From Halichondria panicea (Eukaryota > Porifera > Demospongiae > Suberitida > Halichondriidae): 64,000 nt of DNA. The notes beneath the pieces are model-generated. The model saw only the letters and a program-made list of their open reading frames with translations. It searched no databases and was not told where the DNA came from. The position numbers were made by a program, and so were the translations under genes. The stretch covers positions 2,928,001 through 2,992,000 of the forward strand of contig NC_087390.1 of the NCBI RefSeq assembly GCF_963675165.1. The letters are read 5' to 3'. Below are positions 35,388 to 47,496 of this stretch, in pieces. The stretch's first letter is position 1, and every line of letters begins with the position of its first letter.

Positions 35388-38300
35388 CTCTGTGTGTGTG
35401 TCTGAAAGGGTAAAGGTATAAATCCATTTCCTTGTCTACATGCATGTACACATGTAGCTTTTAGGTTCAATTATGCATACACTGTGTGTGCGAGTGTGCA
35501 TGCATACAGTACATATACAGTGTACATGTATATAGTCTACATGTATATAGTCCATAGCTAAAATAAGATTGTGAAGGCATTAACAGTTAAATTCAGATAT
35601 CAATTGATCTTCTGTGCATAATGTTTCCTTAAGTACTCGCATTAATTTTGTGTGTGTATTGCTAAGCAACAAAAGTTTATTTAGACAATATCGCAAGCCA
35701 AATAAGACCAATTAACAAGTTCAAGAATGCAGTACCATAGAAACATGTACACTATACGTACAGTAATATTGAGTCACTATGACAAACTCACACTGTAGAA
35801 GCTTTAGCAAGCACAACCTTAGAGTAACATGTACTATCAAATGTTTGTTTTTAATGTTTGTTTTAACACAAAGCAAACTGCTGCTGGAACGAACTACCAT
35901 AGAAACACAACTGTGACTTACAATGTCAACACTTTCTGTTCTTGCTTGCTCCAACACTTTAGTTTGTTCGACTTGTTTCTTTAGTTCATCGGCCAACATG
36001 CTCTGTGAATGTGTGTGTGTGGGGAGATGTGAGGGGTGTGTGGGGTGAGGGTGTGTGGAGTGAAGAGGGTGTGTGTGTGTGGGGGGGGGGGAAGATGTGA
36101 AGGGTGGTGTGGGGTGAGGGTGTGAGAGGTGTGTTGTGTGTGGGGTGAGGAGGAGGGTGTGTGGGGTGAGGAGGAGGGTGTAAGAGTGTGTGAGGGGTGT
36201 GTAGGGTGAGGATGTGAGAGGTGTGTGGGGGAGGAGAGTGTGTGTGGATGTGGGGGGAGGAGAATGTGTGTGTGGGGTGAGGAAGGTGTGTGTAGGTGTG
36301 GGGGGAGGAGGGTGTGTGTGTGGGGGGAGGAGGGTGTGTGTGTGGGGGGAGGAAGGTGTGTGTGGGTGTGGGGTGAGGGTGTGTGTGTGTGTGTGTGGGG
36401 TGAGGGTGTGTGTGTGTGTGTGGGGTGAGGGTGTGAGAGGTGTGTGTGGGGTGTGTGGGGAGGGAGGGTGTGAGTTGTGTACAGATGTAGATGTGGTGTA
36501 GCTAAGCAATGAATTAGGTTAGGCTGAGGTTTCAAAGGACCTTTATGCACCAGGGAATACTCATACTCTCACAACCACTACCATAATTATCTCAACAACA
36601 GGAAGAGTTACAATTATGTAAGCTAATTATCAAAGGATGTTCAACTGTTTGGTGATTAAAGATCCCATGTAAACTACAAGCCAGAAACAGCTGGTAGTGG
36701 ATGTGGGGTGGGATATGCTGGGCTGGGAGGTTATAGCCCAAGGGCTCGTGGTACATGTACATGCACACACTGTGGTCTTCAGCACCTTTTCAGATTGTAG
36801 CTGTTGTATCTTTTCTTTGGTTAATTTGAGAGCACTCTTGTACTTTCCCAGGGACGTCTCCAACCCAGTCACCTGGAAGGGGGGGGATGAATAACAACCC
36901 GTTACGGTAATACATTTGACCAATCAAAAATTATTATTATTATTAATGTAGAGGCAATGTGTTATCGCTACAGCAACAAAGCTGGTTCTTCTCATGAAAT
37001 CATAAATACTCAACATATGGTATGCTTCCTGTAAATTAACTCTAAATCTCAATAGAAAAGCAACCATACATACCATACAGTGTAATTCATTCATCAAAGA
37101 GGAATCATCTATAAAACCATAGGCCACAGGAAGTGTGGTCAATGATATCAGATGCCACTAGAAACAGTACATGTAATTGAAGAAGATAATGTAATGAGCA
37201 CAATTATAGGTAGCCAGCCACAAAGATACAATAATTTTACAGCATATAAGCATGTAAAATGCACTACGGTCAGTACAAGTACATGTACATGTGTAGGCAT
37301 GTGTAGGAGGTTAGGGCACTGACACTAACTGGAAATGGTAACAGTATTCCGTAAATGTTTCGAACAAATAATTTAATAACAGATTTGGATTAAGTACGTA
37401 CTAAACTCTTGATACGTACTACATGTAGCTGCATGTACGCAGAACTATGTTTACTTTAATCGGACAATCCAATTAAGCACTGGGTATACAAGTATCAGCA
37501 CGAGTCTGCTCCTCATAGGAGGCCCATGTTGGCAAGCTCATTTCTACCTAAATCATAAATGACAAAACCAAAACTTTTACATCATAGTGGCGTGATCACA
37601 ACTGCATGTCACTTAAAATCAATTCCCACAAGCTCTAAGGCCAGTGCACTTATACACATGACATAACCCCCCAACAAGCAGCAAGCTTTTAGATCAATAG
37701 TCCGCAACCACACAACATGACCGCAGATTAAGTACATTATGGCAGCTACTGTAACCCGATCCAGAAACAGAAGCCTGGCTAGTAGCTTATAGAGGCCCTA
37801 TCCAAACAGTGCTCAGGATGGAGCCATTAGGTAGCCACTTAGAGTAGCCAACACACAGACAATGATGTCTTCAAGGAAAAGAAAAAGAATCACTGCTTGG
37901 GGATGTGGTTTGAATGATAAATAGTAATATGAAAACTTAGCACTCTGGGAAATGTCGGCTCGAAACCGTAGGAGTGTAATGCGATACCACGGGAACTAGG
38001 ACACACAACGGCTCATAAAATGATACCATGGGAACTAGGACACACACTGACTAATCATGGAGGTGCTCGTATTACTAATTTAAAGGAGACGGTGGGCAAG
38101 TGAGGGGGGAAACAATAAAGGTATACTCCATTACCGGCTTGATAACCATCCTTGGGACAATCTCAACATCCATTAAAATAATGGAAAGTTTATCAACATT
38201 CCCAAATCATGTTTCGGCTATTCCATTAAAAAATATCCGAGAGTAGAAAACATAAAGTCTAGCTGTTGCAACTAATAGTCAGATATGGTTTGTACCTTTT

Positions 38301-41300
38301 GTTTGAGTTGCTGTAGCTCCTCGTCACCAGGTGGTGAGGGGTCACCACTGTGGGGGTCTGTCACACGCTCCTTTAACAGACGAATCTGCATGTGGGTGGG
38401 TGTGTGCAGGGGGAGGGGAGAGGAGGAGTAGGGTAAAGTTACAATAATGTGTTTAGGGAAGCTAACGGACGTACGTAGTTCGGGGGTGGATTAAAGAACA
38501 TGCGTACTTCACAAGCAAATAGCACAAATGAAGCGTGTCCGCCCCATACAATAAATAACCCCCACCTAACAACTACAAAGGGCTATAATTAAAGGGTCGT
38601 CCTCCAGTGAGCAGGTGTTCTCGTGACGACAGTGTGGGGCACACAAACAGTGTGTCAGACGATGTCAATAATTCCATTCATTCACACGGTTTATGACATA
38701 ATACAAGCTTAGCAAACGTGACAAAGAAGTCTCCTAATTGAGAAGTGGACCAACAAACTCCACTGACTAATAGATTTATTATCAATTACAGGAAGCTAGG
38801 GAAAACTGAATTCACACACAGCTATAGTGTTACGTACAGCTTGCAGGATAAACTTTTATTGTGCGCTAGCCACAACAATTGATTACAGTTCAGACTATTG
38901 CTCAGACTATAGACTCGTAAATATAGGGGGTCCTCAACTTAAAATGAAAACAAATTTAAAGGCTATAATCCAGCCATAGCTGGCTGGGACAATAATCATC
39001 ATGAGATGAAGAAAAACTCAACCAGTTCAATGCTAGTATGCAGCCATGCAGCCAGCACAGGGGAAGGGCTTGTCGTTCAGATGTAGTTTTTATCCAAAAA
39101 AATGCAACAAAAAACAACACACACCCAAAACGCATCAATAACTACAGCTTGATCGTACCACACAAATTAGCCTCCTTCACAAGGCCTCAACAAGGACCAT
39201 CTTCAGTGCAGCCTGGAATCGAGGCTACATACTAATATGTGTGTACACCAACATTTATTCCAAGAACAGCTATTTACAACTGTACTGTTGTATCTGATAG
39301 GGTAATGGAATTGCGATAACAGGTAACACAAATTAGCACGCAACTACAACTGTGCTTACAGATTAATTGTCACCAAGGGTGCCAAAGCTCAATAACAACG
39401 ATGTAATGGCTATTTCGGGTACACCCATCACAAGTTAACACAATTCACAGCTGCTCATCTGTTTATGGGTAATGTTTAAAGAGGCAAAACTCGTGTAGAT
39501 AACCAGTACAGGCCAAAAAAGGACATTAGATTCATGGCGAACATGCCATATTCAGAGCTGTACTAACTCAACAATGTTTAAGCTCAGGTCATGAATCTCA
39601 TTAAGCCGCCATGAATAGCCACTAAAGTTGTTTGCTGCCCAGCAACTATTGGTCATAACAGAGGAGATAAGAATTGTGTTTGTGTGCAAAATTTGGTTAT
39701 CAGTGACCATATATCTAGAACTCACACCTTCACATGGACACCACAAAGATCTTTAAGGGGGGTTGTGTAACAGGTCATAATAATGAGTCAACATAATAAC
39801 AAGACCAAAGGGATTTAGGATCAGAACGTGATTACCATAATAGAGTGGAGATGTCACTGCCTAATGCATGTACACTGTATTGTATACACGCGGACAGCCT
39901 CTGATCATGCACCCGCTTCCCACTGACCACACCTCCTACCTGTGTTGCCATGACATTGATTTTCTCATCCTTCTCCTCGAGGTTGAGTTGGAACGCCTCC
40001 TCCATGTGAGCCTTGGCTGCCTGGTCCAGTGACTGTACTTCCTTCATCTCTTCTAGTTTACGCTGTGCCCTCCTCTCAGAGTCGGTAGACGTTGTCTTGA
40101 AGGACTCGTGCTCTTTTTGGAGACTGCGATAGACTTCCAGCAGCTGTGCATGAGTGTGTGTGTGTGTGAGGGGGAGCGTGTGTGGTGTGTGTGTGTGTGT
40201 GGTGTGTGTGAGAGGGGGCGTGTGTGTGGTGTGTGTGTGTGTGGTGTGTGTGTGTGTGAGGGGGGTATTAATAATACACCACTCAAAAACATACTGAATG
40301 GACAACAAACATTTCTTGAATGCAATGTATCCACTCTCTGAACGAAAGGTTAATTTATTCACGATCGATGATCTCATCCCAGCACATTCATGACAAAGAC
40401 TGTACACAAGAACTGTCAGTGTTTTATACACAAGCTAATGAACAGTTTGCAATCTGCTTAGACACAGTTCCCTTGGAGACAACAAATGCAGAACACAGGA
40501 AACTGCATGTTTAATAACAACTAGGAACTTTCTCAGGGCTGAACAAACGCTAAAATTCTAACCCAATCTTCAAGGCATTCTCAATAGTCGATGTGGCAGA
40601 GCCCTAAAGCTGCAAGCATTCGAAATAAATTTAAAGCCAGCTACAGGAAATAGTAGCGAGAGCATGAATATTCATGCACTCCTGTAGCTACATTGTTCCT
40701 TGTGTACTGAAAACAAAAAACTTGTAGTCCAACATGCCCACAAACAAGCACTTGTTAACTTTAGCCGTGGGATATACATGCAGATCAATTTTAGCAGCTG
40801 GATCTCACTGCCTCAGGCTTCCACAATACAGCCATTACCACATTCAGATTACACAATGAGTTCTATGCCCTGCACAACAGCAGCTGTGCTTGTGCTATCC
40901 CAGCACTTAGTTTGAAAACACTGAGTTAAGCACACCACATGTGCTTACACAGTAAGACAGGTCAACACATCTCTAGTAAGCACTCAAATATACCCTGGGG
41001 ACAGCACAGTGCTTGCATAGTTACGCAATATATAGGGAATTTCACTTAATAAGAACAGTGTACATGCATAGAATTGACTAGTGAATAACTTAAATCCTAC
41101 TATTACTTCAGATTCTATACATACACACACGCTATATACTTCTCACCTCACTAAACCGTCCCTTGTAACGCAATGCCGTCTGTCGTTGTTTCTTGACAGC
41201 TGCCACCAGCTCATCGTGTGAGACAGTGTCCAGAGTGGAGTAGTCTGTGTCGTCCTGAATGGGTGGGCGTGGCTCAGATGATGGGGCGGGGCTGGTTCCA

Positions 41301-44300
41301 TCCTGCAGGCGTGTATTTGAAGAATGAACATACTATAGGGTGTTATACAGGATTTTGAAGTAGAGGGAGGAAATAAGAAAAGTAACTAGAAAATTTTGCT
41401 AAAAATCAATACCCTGTTTGTATGTAAAATTGCCAGCTGTGGACCCCAACTAGTACCTGAATGTAAATTTTAGGGGAGGGGGGGGGAATTGGAGCTAGGG
41501 GGGATATTCCCCCTTTCCCCTGTATGACACCCTGATATTACATGTGCATTGCATATAAACTTTCCATCAGCAAATTAGACAGTACACACACTGCATTGTT
41601 TATTGATCTTTTTTCAATGGCCCAGGAAACATTGCAGATAAACATTGTCCTTAAAAAAAACCAGCTGTAGGATTTCCATCCTTCCACTAGGAGGATGTGT
41701 GGATCCTTTGTATTGTGTTGGATTCATGCAGATGCCACAAATAGTGGGCTAATGGTGACCCCTAGGAGACCTACTTCCTGAGGGTACAGGATATGTGAAA
41801 ACTCACAGGAGCAAATAATACCAACATAATGTACACAGTCATGTGCATTGGCTTTGTGTGCATGTGCATTGGTTTTGTGTGCATGCCCTTCCTTGATTAT
41901 TCTAATGTTGCAGCATAAACCAACTTTTCACATGCCCAGCACAATTTCATCAGTCTATGGCCTAACCACCACTCAGATAAGGTTATTGATAGGATGGCAG
42001 TTATGCACAGAGGTTACAAATGCATGGCTTCACATAAAACTTGCACTGAAAAGCAGAAAAGCGGAAAAGCATTCAGCATTGGTGGTCCTAGCCAGCAAGT
42101 AGTCTACGTCATAGGATGAATAGCCCATGGTACTCTTGAATAGTGCAAAGAAGGAAATTCCTCTTATTCAGTATTTCAAAGACTATAGTTATAGGAAGCA
42201 AGGTTGAAGGAATCCATTACCAGGAGTTTCATTACCTGGTACCACCGTGGTACCGTGGTACCATGCACTATACATGTGCAGTTTCTAGTGAAGAGCTTCT
42301 CTAGATATCGTATGCCATGTATTGTGAGGGCAGATGTAACTAAAGAGTATCTTGTTACTAGGTTGGTATAATTATGAACTGAATTAGCCATTGGTTCAAG
42401 GTCACATGAGAAACATAATGAGGCTTCTAAGAGGTTTAGTTGGCAACCAACAGATACTACATTGAATATGATCTAGAGAACAACATGTTAATTACTTGAT
42501 CTACACATGCATAATTAATACAATAGGCAATCACTACACTGGCAAGAAGTTCCCACCATCCCCAAGGAAACCTGACATTTACTATGGCTTCATATATCCA
42601 TCTCAAGTCATGATCAGCCTATTATAAATCACCTTTCTTGTGGTTGCCTATAAAAGTACTTTGTTGCTAGGCACCGCTACATTAAAACCACAAGGACATA
42701 CATTGTATGGCTGACCACCATGAACAGAAGCCCCTAAGTCCATTGACCCCTGTTCCTATGAAACTCAGCTCTTGTATAAGACAGGATGTTAATCTATAGT
42801 ATAGTACACAACCTTGCACAATGGGAACGAAAATTGGGACATGGTTTCAGGAAGATGTGTATAGTGAAATCATCGACAATATTATTATCTGTTGTGTATA
42901 TATACAACAGAGATACTGTTACACTTTCACTGTATACAATAGTGTATCCTAGGCAGTGTGTACTGTGTACTGTACGAGCTACGTCAGCCTACGTGCATAC
43001 ACTGTTCCTGACAGCTAGCCAATGATCTTTCCCAGGGTGTGGATCTGAATCACCTGGCTGCACATTCTACAATTACATCAGACGGTAGTCTATCATATAC
43101 ATGTATGGGGAACCATTGGACGAATGCACAAACAAAGATGGACTTTTTATCCAGAACCAAGTTATTGACGTAAACATGTAACTTGGTGCAAGTGATTACA
43201 GCTAGGCTTCAGGTTGAGTAGCGTAATACACATTTAATGCTTGACTTGGTACAAGTAATTACAGAGAGGATATGCTTGGCCGTAAACAGATGTTTAGCTC
43301 ATATTCGGCAGAACAAAAAAGGCATTTCAAATAATGGGCTATAGGTGTATTAAATTTCACTTACACACATATGTAGGTCATCTAGCATGTAGAAACAAAA
43401 GCAACATCTATCATGCGATTTCAACCACTTAAGGAACTATTATGTCATCAAGATCACATCACTTGGTTTAAACACACTGTTAAATGGAGTCAAAAGGTCG
43501 CTACCGTGTGTATATGGCTACTGACCTTTGCTAAGATACACAGAACAGTGGGCAAGATTCTCATAGCAAAACACACAGACTAGCACAGGTGGGCCACGCC
43601 AGTTACTGACAGCAACAGATCATGGAATGCTGCAAACAAAAACACAACAGATTCTAAAGATACCTTCAAAACTGCTTGTGTAGAGCTTAGAGCAGACAAA
43701 ATACACACAGTTTAAAGTGAAAGCTAAGCGTCCATTAGCTATATACCGGTACGTAAAAAGAGATGGGTAGCTCTGCAACATTATACAGGGCTTGTAAAGA
43801 GCTTGTAAAGGGCTTGTAATAGCTCAGCAAAAGCTTGTTACCTGCACAAGTGCTTGTAAACACCTGTACCATTGTACAGGTGTTGTACAGGCCAAAACAT
43901 GTTCAATTAATTAATGTTCTAAAATACAAGTAGAGCGTGGGAATAATTCATCTTCAGACCTCAGCTGCACATGGCAGCAGCAATTATTAGCAAAGAGGAT
44001 AATTAGATAAGCGATTGACTCAGCTCTAAGGTTTGAGCAGGTGGCCTTGTAAGAGCAGCTAGGCTTCCTAAGCTAACCACCATCTCCAAGCAATACATCC
44101 AGACACAATGGGCATGTAGTAAATACTACTTAGGACCACTTAAAAACGTGAAAACATACACAAGTACGTATCGAATTATTGTATAAGTGGTAGGGAACAG
44201 ATAGTATATAAACATCTTCTCCCAGTTCCCATAGATTCCAACACAGGTGCCCAATGTTGTGTCTCAGTGGGTGCAATAAAGACAGGGATTTAGCCAGCAT

Positions 44301-45231
44301 TATTACAGATTCCATAATTATACTTCCTAGTAACGTAGGACTGCTTAATAGTAACTTAAAGTAATCCACTCTAACGACCACTCTAACGATGTACACGTAC
44401 TAGCGCCCCATTTTGCATAAAGTACAAGTCAGTATGATTTTACAAGATGTTAAGTGTGAGCTCATGTACCTTTGGTTCGGCTCCTTGCCACACCTTCCTG
44501 AGCCGACTGAACATGCCTCCAGTGGGTGTGGGGGTCAATGGGGTGACCCCCTCGTTAGTGGTAGGCTCATTCTCAGCTTCATTACTTGCAGGGGGCGGTA
44601 TAGACACAATCAGAGTTTTAGGTTTATCCATGTTGGGTAATTCGGATATTTTGGAGACATCATGTGATGCTTCAGTAGATTCAGGGGTAGTAGTTGTAGT
44701 TGGCTCAGCGGTAGCTTCTTTGGGCATCGGATTAACATCTTTGTGCGGTACATCTTGAGACTCCGTACTCTTGGATTTTAAGACTGAGGCTTCTTCTGGT
44801 AGAGAGGCCTCAGTGGAGGGGGGTGGGGTGGGTGTGGGGTGGGTAGGAGTGTCAGCGCTACCTTCATCCTGACCGAGGAGTGTAAGTGGGGGGAGACGTA
44901 AAGGCCGTATTAGTAGTGTGTTTTGATAGAGCATATGCATCAACAGCAGTTATGCACGTATATCTATTAGTTCAATGTACGTACATCAGCTTGTACTTGT
45001 ACACGTACACAGTATGTACACAGTACTGTACACGTGCACAGTATGTACATAGTATAGTACTGTATACAGTACAGTACAGTACAGTAACATTGTGTACATC
45101 CACCCACGCAATGTGACTACCACGCCCTCTCCAATCAAGGGACCGAATATTCTTACTTCTTGATGAGTCCCTTTGGGGCTGGGAGACTTTGCTTTCTCTT
45201 CGATAGTCTTTTGTTTCAGCTTAGCAAACAT
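28649..45231 (-). CDS. GOLGA4: Golgin-245/p230 (GRIP-domain trans-Golgi tether), complete
   Basis: Eleven exons, in transcript order: 45231-45157, 44868-44470, 41302-41147, 40143-39940, 38385-38296, 36872-36786, 36002-35922, 35292-30817, 30631-30159, 30055-29842 and 28792-28649, giving 2132 aa (human about 2230). It starts MFAKLKQKTIEEKA, the N-terminal motif of golgin-245/golgin-97 that binds TBC1D23 and captures endosome-derived vesicles. A Pro/Thr-rich linker follows, then DELVAAVKKQ...YKGRFSE and LEEKDEKINVMATQ, which align with human GOLGA4. A single 4476-base exon encodes most of the long coiled coil (heptads rich in E, K, Q and L). The C-terminus is the GRIP domain (FEYFKNVLFEYMMGR, with the Arl1-binding Tyr) and ends YFFTSP, like vertebrates. 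The protein tethers vesicles at the trans-Golgi. Exon joins are phase-consistent throughout. Confidence 0.95.
28793..29841. other. GOLGA4 last intron
   Basis: 1049 bp intron just before the GRIP-completing exon. It contains two copies of a 'gaatagcgag...tgcatttcag' phrase (about 28969 and 29162) and then the 15-copy minisatellite at 29266-29692. No other exon is apparent. Confidence 0.6.
29266..29692. repeat. 15-copy minisatellite, 29/27-base unit
   Basis: Fifteen head-to-tail units reading 'ggaatagtgagagtctacag' plus 'tgggcctta'. Eleven are 29 bases and four (units 3, 8, 12, 13) are 27 bases, lacking one 'ag' of 'gagag'. Only units 2 and 5 carry substitutions. Near-identity implies recent expansion or homogenisation. 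It lies within the last intron of GOLGA4. Confidence 0.95.
35296..35402. repeat. (GT)n microsatellite at a GOLGA4 acceptor
   Basis: Two long GT runs split by 'gaacggt' at about 35342-35348. On the transcript strand it is a (CA)n tract that ends a few bases before the acceptor of the 4.5 kb coiled-coil exon (35292), in the place of a normal polypyrimidine tract. Confidence 0.9.
36006..36480. repeat. GT/GGGGAG-rich simple-sequence block in a GOLGA4 intron
   Basis: About 475 bp of GT and 'ggggtgagg' repeats directly upstream (in transcript sense) of the 36002-35922 exon. The transcript strand is C/A-rich. Long apparent reading frames on both strands here (Thr-His-Pro or Gly-Val-Cys repeats) are artefacts of the repeat. 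Confidence 0.85.
36873..39939. other. GOLGA4 introns around exon 38296-38385
   Basis: Apart from the 30-codon exon these roughly 3 kb are non-coding. Visible items are a two-copy repeat 'gataccacgggaactaggac' (about 37983 and 38022) and the dispersed word 'gcctggaatcgaggcta' at 39211-39227, shared with the fold-back family near 12.05 kb. No other gene is seen. Confidence 0.5.
40144..41146. other. GOLGA4 intron
   Basis: 1 kb intron. Its transcript-sense 3' end is a CA-rich tract (40149-40260 on the + strand as GT) abutting the acceptor of the 40143-39940 exon. The remainder shows nothing recognisable. Confidence 0.5.
41303..44469. other. Large GOLGA4 intron
   Basis: 3.2 kb intron without a recognisable exon. 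It contains a nested GGTACC palindrome ('ggtaccaccgtggtacc', about 42238-42263), a cluster of 'agcttgtaa' words (43788-43858) and a short palindrome around 'cctgtaccattgtacagg' (about 43862). Confidence 0.5.
44983..45090. repeat. GTAC-rich palindromic simple repeat in GOLGA4 intron 1
   Basis: About 100 bp of overlapping GTAC/AGTACTGTAC words, ending in four tandem 'acagt' units. It is self-complementary throughout and lies about 70 bp inside the first intron, close to exon 1. Confidence 0.7.
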
Positions 45232-45816
45232 GCTGGCCTCCGTAGAGTCTTGTGCAGATCAGTTAGCTGTGGATAAACCACGTTTCCTTGGGACTGAAAA
45301 ACTGAAAAACTTGTAAATAGATAAGTGATCATGAATATCTTTAGCAAAATTAATTTTGCTATGTTCATTGCTAGAGATAACAGTGAAGTACTTTGTTATG
45401 CTTTTTTCAGCTTCACTCTCTCTTTGCATATACAGTATAGTAGATCTACATAATAATTATTTAGTTTACAATTTGACATAGTTTTCAGGTGTTGAATTAA
45501 TTCTTTTCGCCTTGTACGTGTGAACATACAACTTGTCAATAATGCAGTGATAAACAGCATCACACACTATATAATGAGGTTAACAGAAAAACACAGAAAT
45601 GAGACACAAACTGACAGTAAATACACAAATCACAGATTTCCATCCTCTGAAAGATGATTATTAAATAACACAAAAAAATAATGAATTGAAGTGCCAAAAC
45701 AATTGTGCAGCTAAATGATACCAGTGTTTGACCTGTAATTGTCCGTGATTAAAAGCGAGCTTGAAACGTTTTCTGTCTGTCATGTATAGAAGGGGACTAA
45801 AGTGGAGGGGGATGAT
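45232..45816. promoter_or_regulatory. Intergenic CDK5R1-GOLGA4 (presumed GOLGA4 promoter)
   Basis: 585 bp between the stop of the CDK5 activator gene and the start of GOLGA4, both on the - strand. AT-rich, with no exon or clear core-promoter motif that I can defend. It must hold the 3'UTR of the first and the promoter/5'UTR of the second gene. Confidence 0.4.
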
Positions 45817-46716
45817 TTATATTGAGGTGACTCTTTTTAGTGATGTGAGTACATCGCTGTAGTACGATCGATCTCTGTTTAATCTGAGCATGTTGCTTGA
45901 GGCACTTAGACTGACTGATGTGCACTTGTCCCAGAATGCTGCTCTGTCTTGCTTCACTAGAAATGGTCGAAGTGGATAGCTGATTTCGTTAGCATTGTAG
46001 GTGTACGATACATACAAGCACATCAGTACCAGTTCCTTCACGTCAGTGAGTGTGTATAGTTCATATCCTTGTCTGATAGCCGAAGCGATGAGCATGTAGG
46101 AAAATACGACATGTGATTCGAGGAGAAATGAATTGATTGTCCATCCATTCAGCTGAAGAGCTCGATCTGCACATCGCACCCACATGGCGACTTCATTCGG
46201 GGTAGGCACATGGTGAAGATGTTGACAATGGCTCTGAACGTAGGCTCCAAGGTTGTGAAGCAGATCAGAGAGAGTCCATTTTCTTTCTGATACTCGGGTA
46301 GCAGCCACTATGTGTTGAGGGAGTCCTTTAGTTTGCTTCTGAGGTTGTACCTTGTTCGGTAATAATAGTTCAGGTCTTGGGGAAGGAGCAGCTGTATGTG
46401 TTGTGACTTTCTGCTCAGCTAGTTTTGTCTCAGGTGCTGGAGAGCTGGTCTTAGTTTCTGAAGCTGGTGGGCTCATTTTGAAGGAGTTCTTGATAGGCTC
46501 TGTATCCTTGGTCACAGTTTGAGTAACTTTGTCCTTCTTTCTACTAATCTTCCAGCGAGATGCAGCATTGGTAATGCGACGCATATCTTCAGCTAGTTTT
46601 GTTTTGACGTCGGATGCCATCGACTTGGACTTCTTCGGTGCCTTGGTTTGTGTTGCAGAATAGAGCACGTCCTTGTTTCTGCTGTGAAGGATATGCATGC
46701 TTAGTTGAGAACCCAT
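45817..46716 (-). CDS. CDK5R1: CDK5 activator, p35/p39 type
   Basis: Single exon, 299 aa. The frame is open further upstream, but the ATG at 46716 gives MGSQLS, matching the N-myristoylation consensus MGxxxS that anchors vertebrate p35 to membranes, so I chose it. A basic, Ser/Thr/Pro-rich linker (about 20-150) resembles the variable p10 part. Residues about 155-299 form the cyclin-fold CDK5-binding domain: LSDLLHNLGAYVQSHC, LQLNGWTINSFLLESHVVF, LMCLYVSYTYNANEISYPL and RPFLVKQDRAAFWDKC, then MLRLNRDRSYYSDV, all close to p35. The length agrees with p35 (307 aa), and vertebrate CDK5R1 is also intronless in its coding region. It should bind and activate CDK5 without being a true cyclin. The kinase gene is not in this window. 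Confidence 0.93.
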   Translation of the reverse strand: MGSQLSMHILHSRNKDVLYSATQTKAPKKSKSMASDVKTKLAEDMRRITNAASRWKISRKKDKVTQTVTKDTEPIKNSFKMSPPASETKTSSPAPETKLAEQKVTTHTAAPSPRPELLLPNKVQPQKQTKGLPQHIVAATRVSERKWTLSDLLHNLGAYVQSHCQHLHHVPTPNEVAMWVRCADRALQLNGWTINSFLLESHVVFSYMLIASAIRQGYELYTLTDVKELVLMCLYVSYTYNANEISYPLRPFLVKQDRAAFWDKCTSVSLSASSNMLRLNRDRSYYSDVLTSLKRVTSI

Positions 46717-47496
46717 TCTTGACACTTGAGGAGATGTGTAAATTGTTCTTGCAAATAAGAGAGGTGGTAATTCGTGACTTTCTTGAGATAAGAATAGTTG
46801 CAACTTGCAGCCTGTTAACAGCAGTTTGCACTAGAACACCTGTAGTGGTGAGTAGAAACTTTTACTCTTTGCAACTAATATTGTTGTATTTGTATACTGT
46901 AAACTTCTTGCAGGCTCATATTTATAGCTTACAGATATCATGAATATCATTAGTAAACAGGAAACCCACAGATCGATGTTGTTGCTAGGATAATGTATAG
47001 ATATTGGTAACTGTGCAACGAAGGAAGTATACCTTGTATGATCACAATGCCCAGCCATCTTACCAATTCAATAATTATTATATATGCTCTCTACCGTCTT
47101 AAGCGAGAATGATCAATGATCGATCTTATACTTAGTCTATAGCTATGTCGGACAAGCGACTAATTATTTAGAAGTATATGCATCGCTGAGCCAAATTAAA
47201 ATTAGCGGTACAATATGATCCTTTGAACCCAGAGGCCCAAGTTGATTCATCATTAATTTTAGTGTATTTAATTTGTGTATTAACATTTTACGGTCTGCAA
47301 AAAATATATAATATAATAATTATAATGTATAAATAATGAATGTACATGAAATGCATATCAACTATTATATATCACATTCTATGAAAAATATATACATCTG
47401 TGTTAATAAACAACATGAAAAAAAGGTGCAAGAAAAACAACTGGTAGAATTGATTCAGTCAAAACTCTAGAAATAGAAAAAATAATGTGTAGTCCT
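46717..47496. promoter_or_regulatory. Intergenic MYO1D-CDK5R1
   Basis: 780 bp between the MYO1D stop and the CDK5R1 start, both - strand. It holds the myosin 3'UTR and the presumed CDK5R1 promoter/5'UTR; the frame extends to 46803 with no convincing earlier start. The 47280-47420 part is very AT-rich. No other gene. Confidence 0.4.

Noticed and set aside
36214-36501. + strand Gly/Val/Cys-rich frame
   Set aside because: Opposite strand of the same simple repeat; no start context or domain.
35721-36550. Long - strand frames rich in His, Thr and Pro
   Set aside because: They translate a CA/CCCCA simple repeat in a GOLGA4 intron. Only the 27 codons at 35922-36002 are a real exon.
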